Shown: positions 7,707-16,786 of the stretch, piece by piece
Numbering within the stretch: position 1 is the first letter of the stretch
Layout: each line of letters starts with the position of its first letter
Origin: GCA-003244245 sp963822695
GTDB taxonomy: Bacteria; Actinomycetota; Actinomycetes; Mycobacteriales; Pseudonocardiaceae
DNA length: 64,000 nt
Direction: 5' to 3'
Assembly: GCA_963822695.1 (NCBI GenBank)
Contig: CAWGJH010000033.1
Location: 124,001-188,000 of the forward strand
The notes under the pieces: generated by a model
What the model was told of the DNA's origin: nothing
Databases searched by the model: none
What the model saw: the letters and a program-made list of their open reading frames with translations, nothing else
Made by a program: the position numbers and the translations under genes

Positions 7707-8477
7707 TCAACGGCAGCGGTCGTATGCGCGCAACGCCTCGGCTGGATTTCCTGCCGCCGCGTGTACCTGCATGAGTAGCTGATGCGTCCGTTCTCGAAAC
7801 GGTTCCAGCGCGATCGCATTCTCAGCGGCGCGCACCGCAGATTGGTATTGGCCCCGCTGGGCGTAGCCTTCGCTGAGCACACACAGCGCCCACAGAAGCA
7901 CCTTGCCTAGATCGTCGCGGACACGATCGACCCACTGCCCCTTCTCGTCGGGAAAAAATGGACGCACAGCGATCTGCCGGGCATACTCCGCGAGTGCTAT
8001 CGCCTGCGTGGAGTTGCCTTCGCGCAACATCTGCTCCGCGGTCTCCACGACGGAGCAGGCAGACTCGACATCAACAACAACGTCAACTGGAAGATGGAGC
8101 TGGTAGGCACCGCAGCCGCGATAAGCCGCTGCGTTGTCCGGCAGCCCCGCGACGGTCAAGAAGGCGCGAACTTTGCTGATGATGCCGCGTAGAGCAGGCT
8201 CCCAGGTGCGAGGAAAATCACGGGGCCATAGTGCCTCGGCGAGCTCGCCGCGGGAGATTGGGTGGTCCCTCTCCACTACGAGCATTGCAAAAACGAGACT
8301 GGCTTGGCGTCCGCGCAGCAACCGTTCATCGACGACGGTGCGACCGGCGGACTCTATCGTTATTCGGCCGGTGAGCTGAATCTTCATCGCCGCAAGGTTG
8401 AAATCTCCACCAATACGAGTCGCGGTCGCGAAGCCAGCATCCTTCGCGACCAACTGTCCCATCTTGTGGCTGTCCAC
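7707..8477 (-). CDS. SARP-family activator, C-terminus cut by a nonsense codon
   Basis: This 256-aa protein starts at GTG 8477. It has an OmpR-type winged-helix DNA-binding domain (about 25-115: LTGRITIESAGR through GELAEALWPRDFPRTWEPALRGIISKVRAFL) and a bacterial transcriptional activation domain (about 125-250). SARPs bind heptameric repeats and activate antibiotic genes. The reading frame stops with TGA directly after AYDRCR (7707-7709). In-frame translation would continue for 27 residues (LLADELGVAPTAETAALHLA onward) to a stop at 7623-7625, and the paralogue at 53858 has CGA (Arg) at this position. Only the last BTAD helix is lost, so activity is possible. It may be the CinR1 equivalent of the lanthipeptide cluster. 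Confidence 0.85.
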   Translation of the reverse strand: MDSHKMGQLVAKDAGFATATRIGGDFNLAAMKIQLTGRITIESAGRTVVDERLLRGRQASLVFAMLVVERDHPISRGELAEALWPRDFPRTWEPALRGIISKVRAFLTVAGLPDNAAAYRGCGAYQLHLPVDVVVDVESACSVVETAEQMLREGNSTQAIALAEYARQIAVRPFFPDEKGQWVDRVRDDLGKVLLWALCVLSEGYAQRGQYQSAVRAAENAIALEPFRERTHQLLMQVHAAAGNPAEALRAYDRCR

Positions 8478-9085
8478 TAGCCACCCCCCCGATCGTACGA
8501 TCGCCGTACATCGACTAAAACCGAACTTACGACTCACTCCATCAGAATGGAACCCCCCATTAGGATTTTGATCGGCTACGTGAGTGTGGTCCTACCGCTT
8601 TCGATCCGTTGCCCACTCAAACGTACGAAATTCAACTAAAGATCGTTGCTTTGACATGCCGATAATCACCTTCTGACTGCCGTCGCCAAGCTACGGACCT
8701 TAATGTTACAAGAACTGTGCACACTCATGAAAACATCCACGTATGGTAATCGGTTAGGGTGCGGGGTGGTCCACAGTCGACTTGCCAGGCTGATTTTACC
8801 TGGGGATCGCTGGTGTTGGTTCCGTTGCTGGTGCTGGCTATGTGCTCACTCACCAAACGCGCATAGCGGTGCCAATTCGCCCCTATGACCCGTACCGATC
8901 ACCAACGCCGCACTCAGTGCATGACCCGAGGGCGTGGCCGTTGCCTCTGCAACCGCACTTGCCGTCGCCGTCGACATCGGTGCGTCGCCACTCGTTCTTG
9001 TGTCGTTCCCGCTTTCTTCACTCTCCGTTCCTGCAAACTGGACCTTGTTAGTTCCGCTGTCCGAAACCTGCTAGGAGGCATGTCA
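8478..9085. other. Intergenic region upstream of SARP gene
   Basis: No credible gene. It carries the 14-bp perfect palindrome CGATCGTACGATCG (8490-8503), right upstream of the SARP start. At 8522-8564 is a 43-base block conserved with the upstream region of the second SARP (54756-54798; 35 of 43 bases identical by eye, no gaps). The rest, to 9085, shows nothing recognisable. Confidence 0.55.
8522..8564 (-). promoter_or_regulatory. Conserved SARP upstream block
   Basis: Ungapped similarity to 54756-54798 upstream of the paralogous SARP, including CTCACTCCATCAG and CCCCATTAGG. Conservation beyond the coding region points to a shared promoter or operator inherited with the duplicated regulator. 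Confidence 0.6.
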
Positions 9086-10303
9086 TCACTGGTACCTGAG
9101 GGCTTCGATAGGTCGTAGCCGGGCAGCGCGGTTAGCCGGGTAGCCGCCAGCGATGAGGCCGATCGCGAGGCTGAGCGCAAATGAGAGTACCACGGAGGGG
9201 ATGCTCACGGTAGGCGCGAACGTAGCGAAGGTGGGCCCGAAAGCGGGCACGATGGCGGCGCCGAGCGCCGACAGCCCGACCCCAGTCAGGATGCCGATGA
9301 TCCCACCGAGGCCGGCCAGCACGACGGACTCGATGAGGAACTGTTGGAGGATCGCGCGGCGGGTAGCGCCGATCGCCTTGCGTATGCCGATCTCGCGGGT
9401 TCTCTCGGTGACCGAGACCAGCATGATATTCAGGACTCCGATACCGCCCACGACCAACGAGATCGCGGCGACGGATGTGGTGAACAGGGTCAAGATGCGC
9501 AGGATTTGGTTGGTGGCGTCAACCTGGCTGCGTAGCGATTGGACCTCGAAATCCCTCTTGGTCGGGTCCTTGATTCGATGCCGGTCGCTGAGGATGCGGA
9601 TCACCTGATCCTCGACGGCGGGCACGGCAGCCGCTTTGGTGGCTTGCAAGAAGATCTGGTTGACCTTGTTCCCGCCGCTGTAGACGTAGCGGCGCGCGGT
9701 GCTCAGCGGCATGATCACGTAGCTGTCGTCCGGCTCACCGGCGGACTTCATCAGCCCGATGACCTTGAAGGTCTGGTGGTTGATTCGGACCATCTGGCGC
9801 AGAGCAGCAGCGGCGTCGCCGAACAGGGTTTCCGCGGCGGTAGGACCGAGGACCACAACTTTGGCGGTGGAACGGACTTGGCCGTCGTCGAAGAACGATC
9901 CAACCTGGAGATCCAGATTGTTCACCTCGAGCCAGCCTTGGCTAGAGCCGACGACGTGCGCGCGGAACTTGGTGGTCTCGGTCTCGGCCAGGGCTTTGCC
10001 TGCGATAGCTGGGATGACGGTGGCAGCGTCGAGTACCTGCTTCTGCAATGCCGTGACGTCGGTGTCGTCCAGATCCTTCGGGGCGCCGCTGCCGGGAACG
10101 TTGCCGGTCGTCGGCACGACGGTGATCAAATTTGCCAGCGGTTGAACCTTCTCATTGACCGAGATCTGGACCCCATTGCCGATGGCGACCAGCAGGATCA
10201 CCGCCGCGACACCGATGATGATACCGATCATGGTCAGCGCGGAACGCAGCCGATTGGCTCGCAGCCCGCTCAGCGCGATGCGCACTGCCTCCCGCAAGCT
10301 CAT
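9086..10303 (-). CDS. MacB/FtsX-family ABC transporter permease
   Basis: This 405-aa membrane protein has one N-terminal transmembrane helix (about 20-45: LRSALTMIGIIIGVAAVILLVAIGNG), a large extracytoplasmic MacB_PCD domain (about 50-265), and three C-terminal helices with the family signature TERTREIGIRKAIGATRRAILQQFLIESV. Members couple ATP hydrolysis to extrusion of peptides, macrolides or lipoproteins. No matching MacB-type ATPase or MacA adaptor is adjacent, so it is an orphan in a decayed region. The reading frame itself is intact. Confidence 0.88.
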   Translation of the reverse strand: MSLREAVRIALSGLRANRLRSALTMIGIIIGVAAVILLVAIGNGVQISVNEKVQPLANLITVVPTTGNVPGSGAPKDLDDTDVTALQKQVLDAATVIPAIAGKALAETETTKFRAHVVGSSQGWLEVNNLDLQVGSFFDDGQVRSTAKVVVLGPTAAETLFGDAAAALRQMVRINHQTFKVIGLMKSAGEPDDSYVIMPLSTARRYVYSGGNKVNQIFLQATKAAAVPAVEDQVIRILSDRHRIKDPTKRDFEVQSLRSQVDATNQILRILTLFTTSVAAISLVVGGIGVLNIMLVSVTERTREIGIRKAIGATRRAILQQFLIESVVLAGLGGIIGILTGVGLSALGAAIVPAFGPTFATFAPTVSIPSVVLSFALSLAIGLIAGGYPANRAARLRPIEALRYQ

Positions 10304-10468
10304 TCTCCGCCCTCACCCGGTTCTGCTGTACCTGATCAGTACACGACGCGTCGCCTGCTCAGCCGCATGACCTCTTTCTTTTCTGCGAGCTCACAGAGTT
10401 GGGACCTCTGCTATCGGAACCTAGACAGGAAGTGCAAGTTTGGCGTAAGTAGCACGTCACCATTCATT

Positions 10469-11128
10469 TCATAGGCACTGCTGTAGTTGCCATAGCAAAT
10501 TTTTATGATCATGAAACCGTCTGTCATCGGTGCGGTTCCGTAGCCCGACTCTGCTCCCAGACGGAGAGCAAAAAAGCATACCGTAGGTTCGGGGCGTCGT
10601 TAAGAAAGCCGCCAGGAAGTCGTCGATGGTGAGCCCGGTCAGTTCGGACCCGCGTAGTTCGGTCTGGGCAGCGAGCACGAGGAGGGCATGGTCGCGACGG
10701 CCGTGCCAGGTGGAGTGGTCCGGCGCGGACAAGAACACGTCGAGTTCAGCGCTGGTGAGGGAGCTGATGATGGTTGTGGTGGTGCGTTTGGCCTGGATGG
10801 CGAGCACTCGACTGATCAGGTTCAGGTGGTCGGGGGCTCGGAGGGCGGCATAGTGGAACAGTGAGTGGATCGCTGCGAGCCGGTTGTTGCGGGTGGCGGC
10901 GCTGTTGCCTCTGACGGCTTCCAGGTGGTTCAGGAAAGCGCCAGTAGTGGCGGCGTCCAGGCCGGTGAGATCCAATTTGCTGGGTGGTTTGCCAGTTTGG
11001 GTGTGAATGTAGCCGAGCAGCAGCTTGCATGTGTCGCGGTAGGACACGATCGTGTGCGGGGCTGCGGCACGTTGGGTCATGAGCCGGTCGGTGAAGAACG
11101 CCTCGGGGATGGGCGCGAGAGTGGTCAT
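10469..11128 (-). pseudogene. C-terminally truncated tyrosine recombinase (third of a trio)
   Basis: ATG 11128 overlaps the stop of the preceding recombinase fragment (ATGA). Residues 1-160 form a normal SAM-like core-binding domain and the start of the catalytic domain (TIVSYRDTCKLLLGYIH, HLEAVRGNSAATRNNRLAAI, then RRDHALLVLAAQTELRGSELTGLTIDD, which contains the first catalytic Arg region). After TIDD the sequence stops resembling an integrase: the HxxR and Tyr motifs are missing and the tail is unrelated. It is inactive as a recombinase. Coupling to the upstream fragment is typical of recombinase trios in mobile elements. Confidence 0.75.
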
Positions 11129-12123
11129 TGCGGCCTCCCAGGCTCCTCGTCGGAGGGGTGGGTGTGCGCGCGATAGTCGGGTTCCAGCCGTTGGGCGGCA
11201 AGGCCGAGCAGTTCGGGTATGGCCTGCAGGTACCAGTACGTCGCCTCGGTAGATGAGTGTCCAAGGAATGTGGACTGCACCGGCAGGTGGGCTTGGATGT
11301 TGATGCCAGCCCAGTACCAGCCGATGAAGCTCACGCGCCACCGCGTGGCGCAGCCCGTGCGGCCCGAACCGGGACACCCCGGCGCGGGCGCAGGCACGGC
11401 CGACCATGGCCGTGATCGAGGACGTCGCCAGACCGGTAAACGGGGCCACCATCGTCACGAACACATGCCGTGACGTACTGGTGGGACGGGCGTGCAGGAG
11501 GTAGTCGGCCATCGCTTCGCCCACGTCGGCGGCCAACGGCAGCACGTCGATCCGTGCGCCCTTTCCGCGAATGCTCACCTCGGCCGCACGCCAGTCGATG
11601 TCGGAAAGCAGCAGCCGGGCGACTTCGCCGCCACGCAAGGCCAACCGCGCCATCATCAGCACGATCGCGTAGTCACGGCGTCCCGCCGCGCAGCCACGAT
11701 CGCAGGCAGCCAGAACCGCGCGGATCTGACCGGCGGACACGGCACGCGGCAGCGCTGGCCTGGGATATCCACGTCCCGCGTGGATCACTCCGCCAGCGTC
11801 ACCTCCATCTGCCCGGGCAACGATTCCAGAAACACGCGTGCGCACCGCAGGTAGTGCGTAGCCGTTCCGGACGACACCCCGCGCTCGCCGGTCAGGTAGT
11901 CCCGGTAGTTGCCCAGCAGCACCTCTGGCGTGACCGGGACCGGTGCCACCACCGGCGGCATGGCCCGCAAACCACGCAGATAACGCAGAAGCGGAGCGGT
12001 CGCGCATGGGCTCAGCCCGATGCGGCACTCCTTCCGACGGCGGTCGCGCAGGAACTCTTCAGCTGGTTCACCGCCGATGAAGCCTACGGTGACAATTACC
12101 AGCGACAACACCTCAAATATCAC
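11125..12123 (-). pseudogene. Fused remnants of two tyrosine recombinases
   Basis: The N-terminal half lies in the frame ending at 11785 (VTPEVLLGNYRDYLTGERGV, then ATHYLRCARVFLESLPGQ). After a frameshift near 11790 the catalytic domain continues in another frame (RDYAIVLMMARLALRGGEVARLLL, then GRACARAGVSRFGPHGLRHAVARE). After a second shift near 11330 it switches to FLGHSSTEATYWYLQAIPEL, the catalytic-Tyr end of a different, Tn554 TnpB-like recombinase. I read this as recombinase A joined by deletion to the end of recombinase B. It is a remnant of a mobile element next to the lanthipeptide cluster. Confidence 0.75.
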
Positions 12124-12185
12124 AAGATGCGACTGTAGTAGTAGCCTCCCTACGTCGTCCTGCTCTCGTTCATCGACGCGGTAGG

Positions 12186-14024
12186 TCAGCGGCTCAGGGC
12201 GTTGGCGGTTATCGGACTGGTGCCGAACTGGTGGAGATACAGCTGGCAGTAAGCGCCGCCGCGGTGGATCAGCTCGGTGTGCGTACCGCGCTCCACGAGG
12301 CGACCTCGGTCGAGCACGAAGATCACGTCGGCGGCCAGGATGGTGGATAGCCGGTGCGCGATGGCCACTGTTGTGCGCCCCGCCATCAGTGGGGTTAGGG
12401 CCTGTTGCACGAGCCGCTCGTTTACGGTGTCGAGTGCGGAGGTGGCCTCGTCGAGGATCAATATTTTCGGATCTTTGAGGATTACCCGTGCGATCGCCAA
12501 CCGCTGTTTTTCTCCGCCCGACATTCGGTAGCCGCGCTCGCCGACGAGGGTGTCGTAGCCGTCACCGAGTTCGAGGATGCGGTCGTGGATCGCGGCGGCC
12601 CGGGCGGCAGCCTCAAGCTGCGCGTCAGTGGCCTGGGGGTTCCCGTAGCGCAGGTTCTCTCGGATCGAAGCGTGAAAGAGGTGGGTGTCCTGGGTGACCA
12701 TTCCGATCGTGCCGGCCAGCGAGTCCAGCCGGATCCGTCGCACGTCGAGCCCGTCGATAAGGACCGCGCCGTCGGTCACATCGTACAGTCGCGTCAGCAG
12801 ATACGACAGGGTCGTCTTACCCGAACCGCTCGTGCCGACGACCGCAGCGAGCTGGCCGGGCTCAATGTCCAGGGTGATGTCTGACAGCGCCCACCGGGCC
12901 GGGGCTGACACGTCGCCTGAGGGGTAACGGAAGGAAACAGTGCGCAAGCTGATTGCTCCGCGCACCCGCTCGGGTACTAGGTCGACCGCGCCAGGAGCGT
13001 CCACGATATCGTGAGGTAGATCAAGGTACGCGAAGATCCGTTCGAACAGCGCTAGCGTGGATTGCGCTTGTACCACCATTTGCGTTAGCGAGCTGATCGG
13101 GGGTAACAGCTGCATCTGCAAGGTGGTGAAGGCGATGAGCGAGCCAGCGCTCAGATGGGTCGTGGTCCCACCACGAGCGAGCACCAAGCCGGTGACAAGG
13201 TAGGCGAGCACTGGCGTCACTGCGAAGAACATCCGCAAGGACATGAAGAAGCCTTGGCCAATCATCTGCTGGCGGACCTGCAACTCAGTGAGACGGGCAC
13301 TGAGCTTGCGGAACCGTGCGATCTCCTCTTCGCCCCGGCCGAACGATCGGGAAAGGAGTGCACCGGACACCGACAGTGTCTCTTCCGAGAGCGCGGACAA
13401 TTCGGCCATCATCTCCTGGGTTGAGGACCCCACCACTCGCCGCGCCCGACCGGCCCGGTTGGTCAACCACATGAACAGCGGCATGAGGGCCAGCGAGAGC
13501 GTGGTGAGCTGCCAGGACAGCACTGCCATGGCGCCGACCGTGCTGATTAGGACCACGATGGTCATCAGAATCAACGATGCGGTCTCGGTGACCACGTGTT
13601 GTAAGCCGCCGACGTCGTTGGATAGGCGGGATTGGATCTCTCCGGTCTTGGTCTCGGTGAAAAAACGTAGCGGCATCCCTCGCAGATGGGTGTAGAGCGC
13701 TTCGCGTAGACCTTGCATCACCCGTTGGCCGAGCACAGTCGCCAGGTAGGGCCGCAGGATCTCCAGCGCGCCTGTCACCACCGGAATCGCGATCATCACT
13801 CCCACCAGCCAGAACAGCAGCGGCAGATTTGGGCAGTCGCGTGGGCAGAACAGCGCCTGGTCGAACACTGGCTTGATCAGAAGCAGGGTCCCCACATTCA
13901 AACCCGATACTATGATGACGATTAGCGCTAGCAAGGCAAGCCGTCCTCGATACGGCCAGAACAACGCAGCCACTCGACGCATCGTCCGCGTATCGTGATC
14001 ACCCAGCGTCTTACTCATTCTCAT
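12186..14024 (-). CDS. ABC transporter, fused permease-ATPase (putative lanthipeptide exporter)
   Basis: This 612-aa half-transporter of the MsbA/LanT superfamily has six predicted transmembrane helices in residues about 20-310 (for example RLALLALIVIIVSGLNVGTL and YLVTGLVL). The nucleotide-binding domain (about 360-595) has Walker A GTSGSGKTT, signature MSGGEKQR, Walker B ILILDEATSALD and the switch His in AIAHRLS. It lacks the C39 peptidase domain of classical LanT, so it would export without cleaving a leader. It is last in the leftward lanthipeptide gene set; cinnamycin clusters use a split transporter (CinT/CinH), so the single-chain form differs. Self-immunity is an alternative role. 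Confidence 0.85.
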   Translation of the reverse strand: MRMSKTLGDHDTRTMRRVAALFWPYRGRLALLALIVIIVSGLNVGTLLLIKPVFDQALFCPRDCPNLPLLFWLVGVMIAIPVVTGALEILRPYLATVLGQRVMQGLREALYTHLRGMPLRFFTETKTGEIQSRLSNDVGGLQHVVTETASLILMTIVVLISTVGAMAVLSWQLTTLSLALMPLFMWLTNRAGRARRVVGSSTQEMMAELSALSEETLSVSGALLSRSFGRGEEEIARFRKLSARLTELQVRQQMIGQGFFMSLRMFFAVTPVLAYLVTGLVLARGGTTTHLSAGSLIAFTTLQMQLLPPISSLTQMVVQAQSTLALFERIFAYLDLPHDIVDAPGAVDLVPERVRGAISLRTVSFRYPSGDVSAPARWALSDITLDIEPGQLAAVVGTSGSGKTTLSYLLTRLYDVTDGAVLIDGLDVRRIRLDSLAGTIGMVTQDTHLFHASIRENLRYGNPQATDAQLEAAARAAAIHDRILELGDGYDTLVGERGYRMSGGEKQRLAIARVILKDPKILILDEATSALDTVNERLVQQALTPLMAGRTTVAIAHRLSTILAADVIFVLDRGRLVERGTHTELIHRGGAYCQLYLHQFGTSPITANALSR

Positions 14025-14172
14025 TCCGGCGCAAAACGAGATGAAGAGTTGCGGTCTCGGTGCCGGTTATCGGATTGACCACGCTCGGTGTGTCGCATTT
14101 GGTTGCGGGGCTGCTCAATTGACTACTTCCTTCCGCACAACCCCGCAGCCAACTCGGCAATCGCAGGGTTAG

Positions 14173-14601
14173 TTACCGGACGATTTGAGCGGCGAGCTTT
14201 GTGCCCATCTTCTGCTCGATGTATTTCAGTTCTCGCATGGCAGTCATGATGTTCTTGATGGAGTTCTGCCAATCCACGAGTTTCCGTTCTCCGGGAGACA
14301 GGTCTTCGTGGATCCACATGGATTCCAACCATGATTTGGTGCCGGTGAAGCTTGTGTCGGTGATCGGGGTAGCCCGGGACAACCAGGGCTCACTGGGAAG
14401 CGCCAGGGCATATCCCAGCGTTCCACCCAAACTACTGTCCGGGGACAGGCACGAGGTAAGCAGCACGAGCGCTTGAATACGTCGGATGTCCGTGCCATTA
14501 TGGTTCTGTTGATACTCGCTGATGAGGTCTTCCCTGCCTGTGGCCAGTATCCGCCGGTATTCGTCAGAACCGTGCGGTTCGTCTTTGCCCACGACATTCA
14601 T
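14173..14601 (-). CDS. Small protein, candidate DurN/Cinorf7-like lysinoalanine enzyme
   Basis: This 142-aa soluble, mostly helical protein has an ATG at 14601 that overlaps the P450 stop as ATGA, so it is translated with the biosynthetic genes. In cinnamycin/duramycin pathways a protein of about 120 residues (Cinorf7/DurN) catalyses the Dha6-Lys19 lysinoalanine bridge and is encoded next to the synthetase. The core here keeps Ser6 and Lys19, so such an enzyme is expected, and this is the only unassigned gene in the set. I infer the role from context and size; I could not verify sequence homology. The C-terminal half (WQNSIKNIMTAMRELKYIEQ) is an amphipathic helix. Confidence 0.5.
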   Translation of the reverse strand: MNVVGKDEPHGSDEYRRILATGREDLISEYQQNHNGTDIRRIQALVLLTSCLSPDSSLGGTLGYALALPSEPWLSRATPITDTSFTGTKSWLESMWIHEDLSPGERKLVDWQNSIKNIMTAMRELKYIEQKMGTKLAAQIVR

Positions 14602-15843
14602 TCCCTTCTCGGATCGCCAACCTTTCCGCCGGGTGCTTCCCACGACGGGGAGAGCGAGTGGATCTCACTGGGGGCCAATGTGACGACCAGTTCGGCGAGG
14701 CCTCGAGTGCCCTCAACTGTGCGCCAGCGGAGGTGCTCAGGAGACTGCGCCAGAGAGATGTGAGCGAAGCGCTCCACGAGCGTTGCGAGCGCCACGCTGG
14801 ACTGCAGCCGGGCCAGTGGCGCACCGATACAATAATGAATTCCATGACCGAACGACAGCTGAGTATTGAGTTTTCGAGTGACGTCCAGGGCGTCGGGTTC
14901 GGAAAACTGCAATGGATCCCGATGTGCCCTGTCAAGCATCACTGCGATCACGCTTCCGCGATGGAAACTAGTACCGTCGATCTCGAATGCTTCGGTTGCG
15001 ATCCGGGGGATGGATATGACGGGTGCCTCGCAGTGGAGGAGTTCCTCCATCGCCCGAGGACGCAGCTCAGCGTGTATGCGAAACAGGTGAAGCTGGTCGG
15101 AATTAAGCAACAGGGCGAGCATCCCATTGGCGATCAGGTCGATGGTCGGTTCTTGACCGGCACTGATGAGAAGCATCGCCATGGACTGCGACTCTTGTAC
15201 GGTCAGGCCGCCGGAGTCGTCACGTGCCGTGATCAACACGCTCAGAAGGTCCTGCTGCAGGTCGGGTGAGCTCGTGCGACGGATCTGCTCTCGCTTGGTG
15301 GCCAGCACCTCCGCAATGAGGGCCCCCACTTGACGATAGGCTTCATGATACATCCCAGAAAGCACTCGGCTGTCTGCTGGAGTCAGCATCCTAGCGGCCA
15401 GGAGGCGAAAGGTGCCTCGATGCTGCGGCAGGATCCCGAGAAGGTCGCACGTGACCATGACCTGAAGCGGGAAAATGAACGATCGGATGAGATCGACACT
15501 GCGCGCTGTGACCAGGTGGTCGGCGAGGACTTTCGCCGCCGAAACGATCCGCAGCCGTATCCGTTTCACTCGTGCGGGGGTGAATGCCTGTGCTAGTAGC
15601 CTGCGCAACCGAGTGTGGTCCGGCGGGTCACTGTTAGCGAGGTTGCGGATGTAGCTTCCCTCGGCATTATTACTGCCTGCCGCCACATGGCTATAACCCA
15701 AAGTTTCCCATGCGAGACGGGGATCCTTCGACAGGCAACGAGTTCGACAGGGCCCAGCGCGCCCACTGGTATCGGACAATCTCCCCAGCGTATGACTCTG
15801 GAGTGTCAACGGGTAAGAGCACAGGACGTCCAGTTGTTGTCAT
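14598..15843 (-). pseudogene. Cytochrome P450 in lanthipeptide cluster, frameshifted near the N-terminus
   Basis: From about 15735 leftward a normal bacterial P450 frame runs to 14598: DPPDHTRLRRLLAQAFTPARV, an I-helix AGQEPT, ExxR in the PRAMEELLH region, and the heme-Cys loop FGHGIHYCIGAPLARLQ. The coupled start is ATG 15843, overlapping the previous stop (ATGA) and beginning MTTTGRPVLLPVDTPESYAG, but that frame ends at a stop near 15690. About 25 residues usually found before the DPRL motif are missing at the junction. An indel near 15740-15790 separates the two parts. A TTG at 15809 could start a shorter protein. The gene is probably inactive or mis-sequenced. The substrate would be the lanthipeptide. 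Confidence 0.7.
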
Positions 15844-16781
15844 GAGACATCTCTACCCGTACTCTGCTCGATTGGCAGTCTTGACGTCCAGTCATCGGGG
15901 ACGACGAAACCGAAACTCCACCGGTTGCGTTCAGCACCGTTGACTATGCAGTGCCAGAATAGCCGATCCGACTGCTGCTCCACCTTGAACAAGCGAAGCA
16001 TCTTAGGGCGGTCCCGCAGGGTGACGATTTCCTTCGTGTGTGGGTTCATGTAGCGGAAAAATGATTTCGCATCCGAGGATGGGATCTCCTCGTCGAAGTC
16101 GATGAGATACATTCGCCATCCCGGCTGGGACTCGTTCGTGTGCCACAGACGGTAAGCGAAGGGCGGGTACCACATACTGCCAGAAAATTGAATTTCCGAC
16201 TTGAACACCTGCTCCAGTTGCGTGATCGTCCGTGTTTTTGCCTCAAAGTACCGTTCGTAAAGTGGATGGTCCACGTGCTGGTCAAGATTCACCAGATAGA
16301 AGTCCCTGCGGCCAAACCGAGGCGTTCCCTGACCGGTCCAGTGCGGTGCCATCACATCATGGTAACGATCCGCAAACCCAGGAGTCGCCGGCGACATCGA
16401 GGTCCATTCCAGATCCTCCCGGTGAAACGAAGTGCGAAACAGATCGAGGTCCACGGTTGGCGGCTTGATCGTCAGGTTGGGCAGCTCGGCCAGTATAGAC
16501 CGAAACTCCGGGAGGTCACGCAGGTCAAACTCGTAGTGGCAGATCGTTGTCTCGGCGGTCGGGGTCTCCGCGTCCGGCGCTTGAACGGCCGCTGGTGGGA
16601 CCGTTTCGTGGGCGGGGAAATCCGACGACGCCGTCATGAGGTCGTTGACGCCGAACGAATAGCCGTGCTTGCGCCCCAGGACGATCAGCTCGTGCATGTC
16701 TGTGGTGGCCCTCAGCAGGCGTCGGAGGTCCGGTTCGCGCTGGGTCTGCTCAAGAAACGCTGTACATGAGTGCACCGACAT
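15840..16781 (-). CDS. cinX: Putative CinX-like peptide hydroxylase with N-terminal Nif11-like domain
   Basis: 313 aa. Residues 1-50 (FLEQTQREPDLRRLLRATTD and the following GYSFGVNDL segment) look like a Nif11 domain, otherwise known mainly as a RiPP leader. Residues about 130-300 resemble cupin-fold Fe(II)/2-oxoglutarate oxygenases: YPPFAYRLWHTN is a candidate first metal loop, SFFRYMNP follows, and LRLFKVEQQSDRLFWHC carries a candidate distal His. In cinnamycin and duramycin CinX/DurX hydroxylates Asp15, and the core here retains Asp15, so the role fits. The first loop reads HTN rather than the usual HxD/E, so the third metal ligand is uncertain. It starts 5 bases after the lanM stop and is coupled to the P450. 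Confidence 0.6.
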   Translation of the reverse strand: MSVHSCTAFLEQTQREPDLRRLLRATTDMHELIVLGRKHGYSFGVNDLMTASSDFPAHETVPPAAVQAPDAETPTAETTICHYEFDLRDLPEFRSILAELPNLTIKPPTVDLDLFRTSFHREDLEWTSMSPATPGFADRYHDVMAPHWTGQGTPRFGRRDFYLVNLDQHVDHPLYERYFEAKTRTITQLEQVFKSEIQFSGSMWYPPFAYRLWHTNESQPGWRMYLIDFDEEIPSSDAKSFFRYMNPHTKEIVTLRDRPKMLRLFKVEQQSDRLFWHCIVNGAERNRWSFGFVVPDDWTSRLPIEQSTGRDVS

Positions 16782-16786
16782 TGTGC

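Noticed and set aside
8703..8888. 61-aa plus-strand frame in the gap upstream of the SARP
   Set aside because: Trp/Cys-rich low-complexity translation with no start signal; composition is not coding-like.
12186..14024. LanT with leader peptidase
   Set aside because: The protein starts directly with membrane helices; there is no room for a C39 domain.
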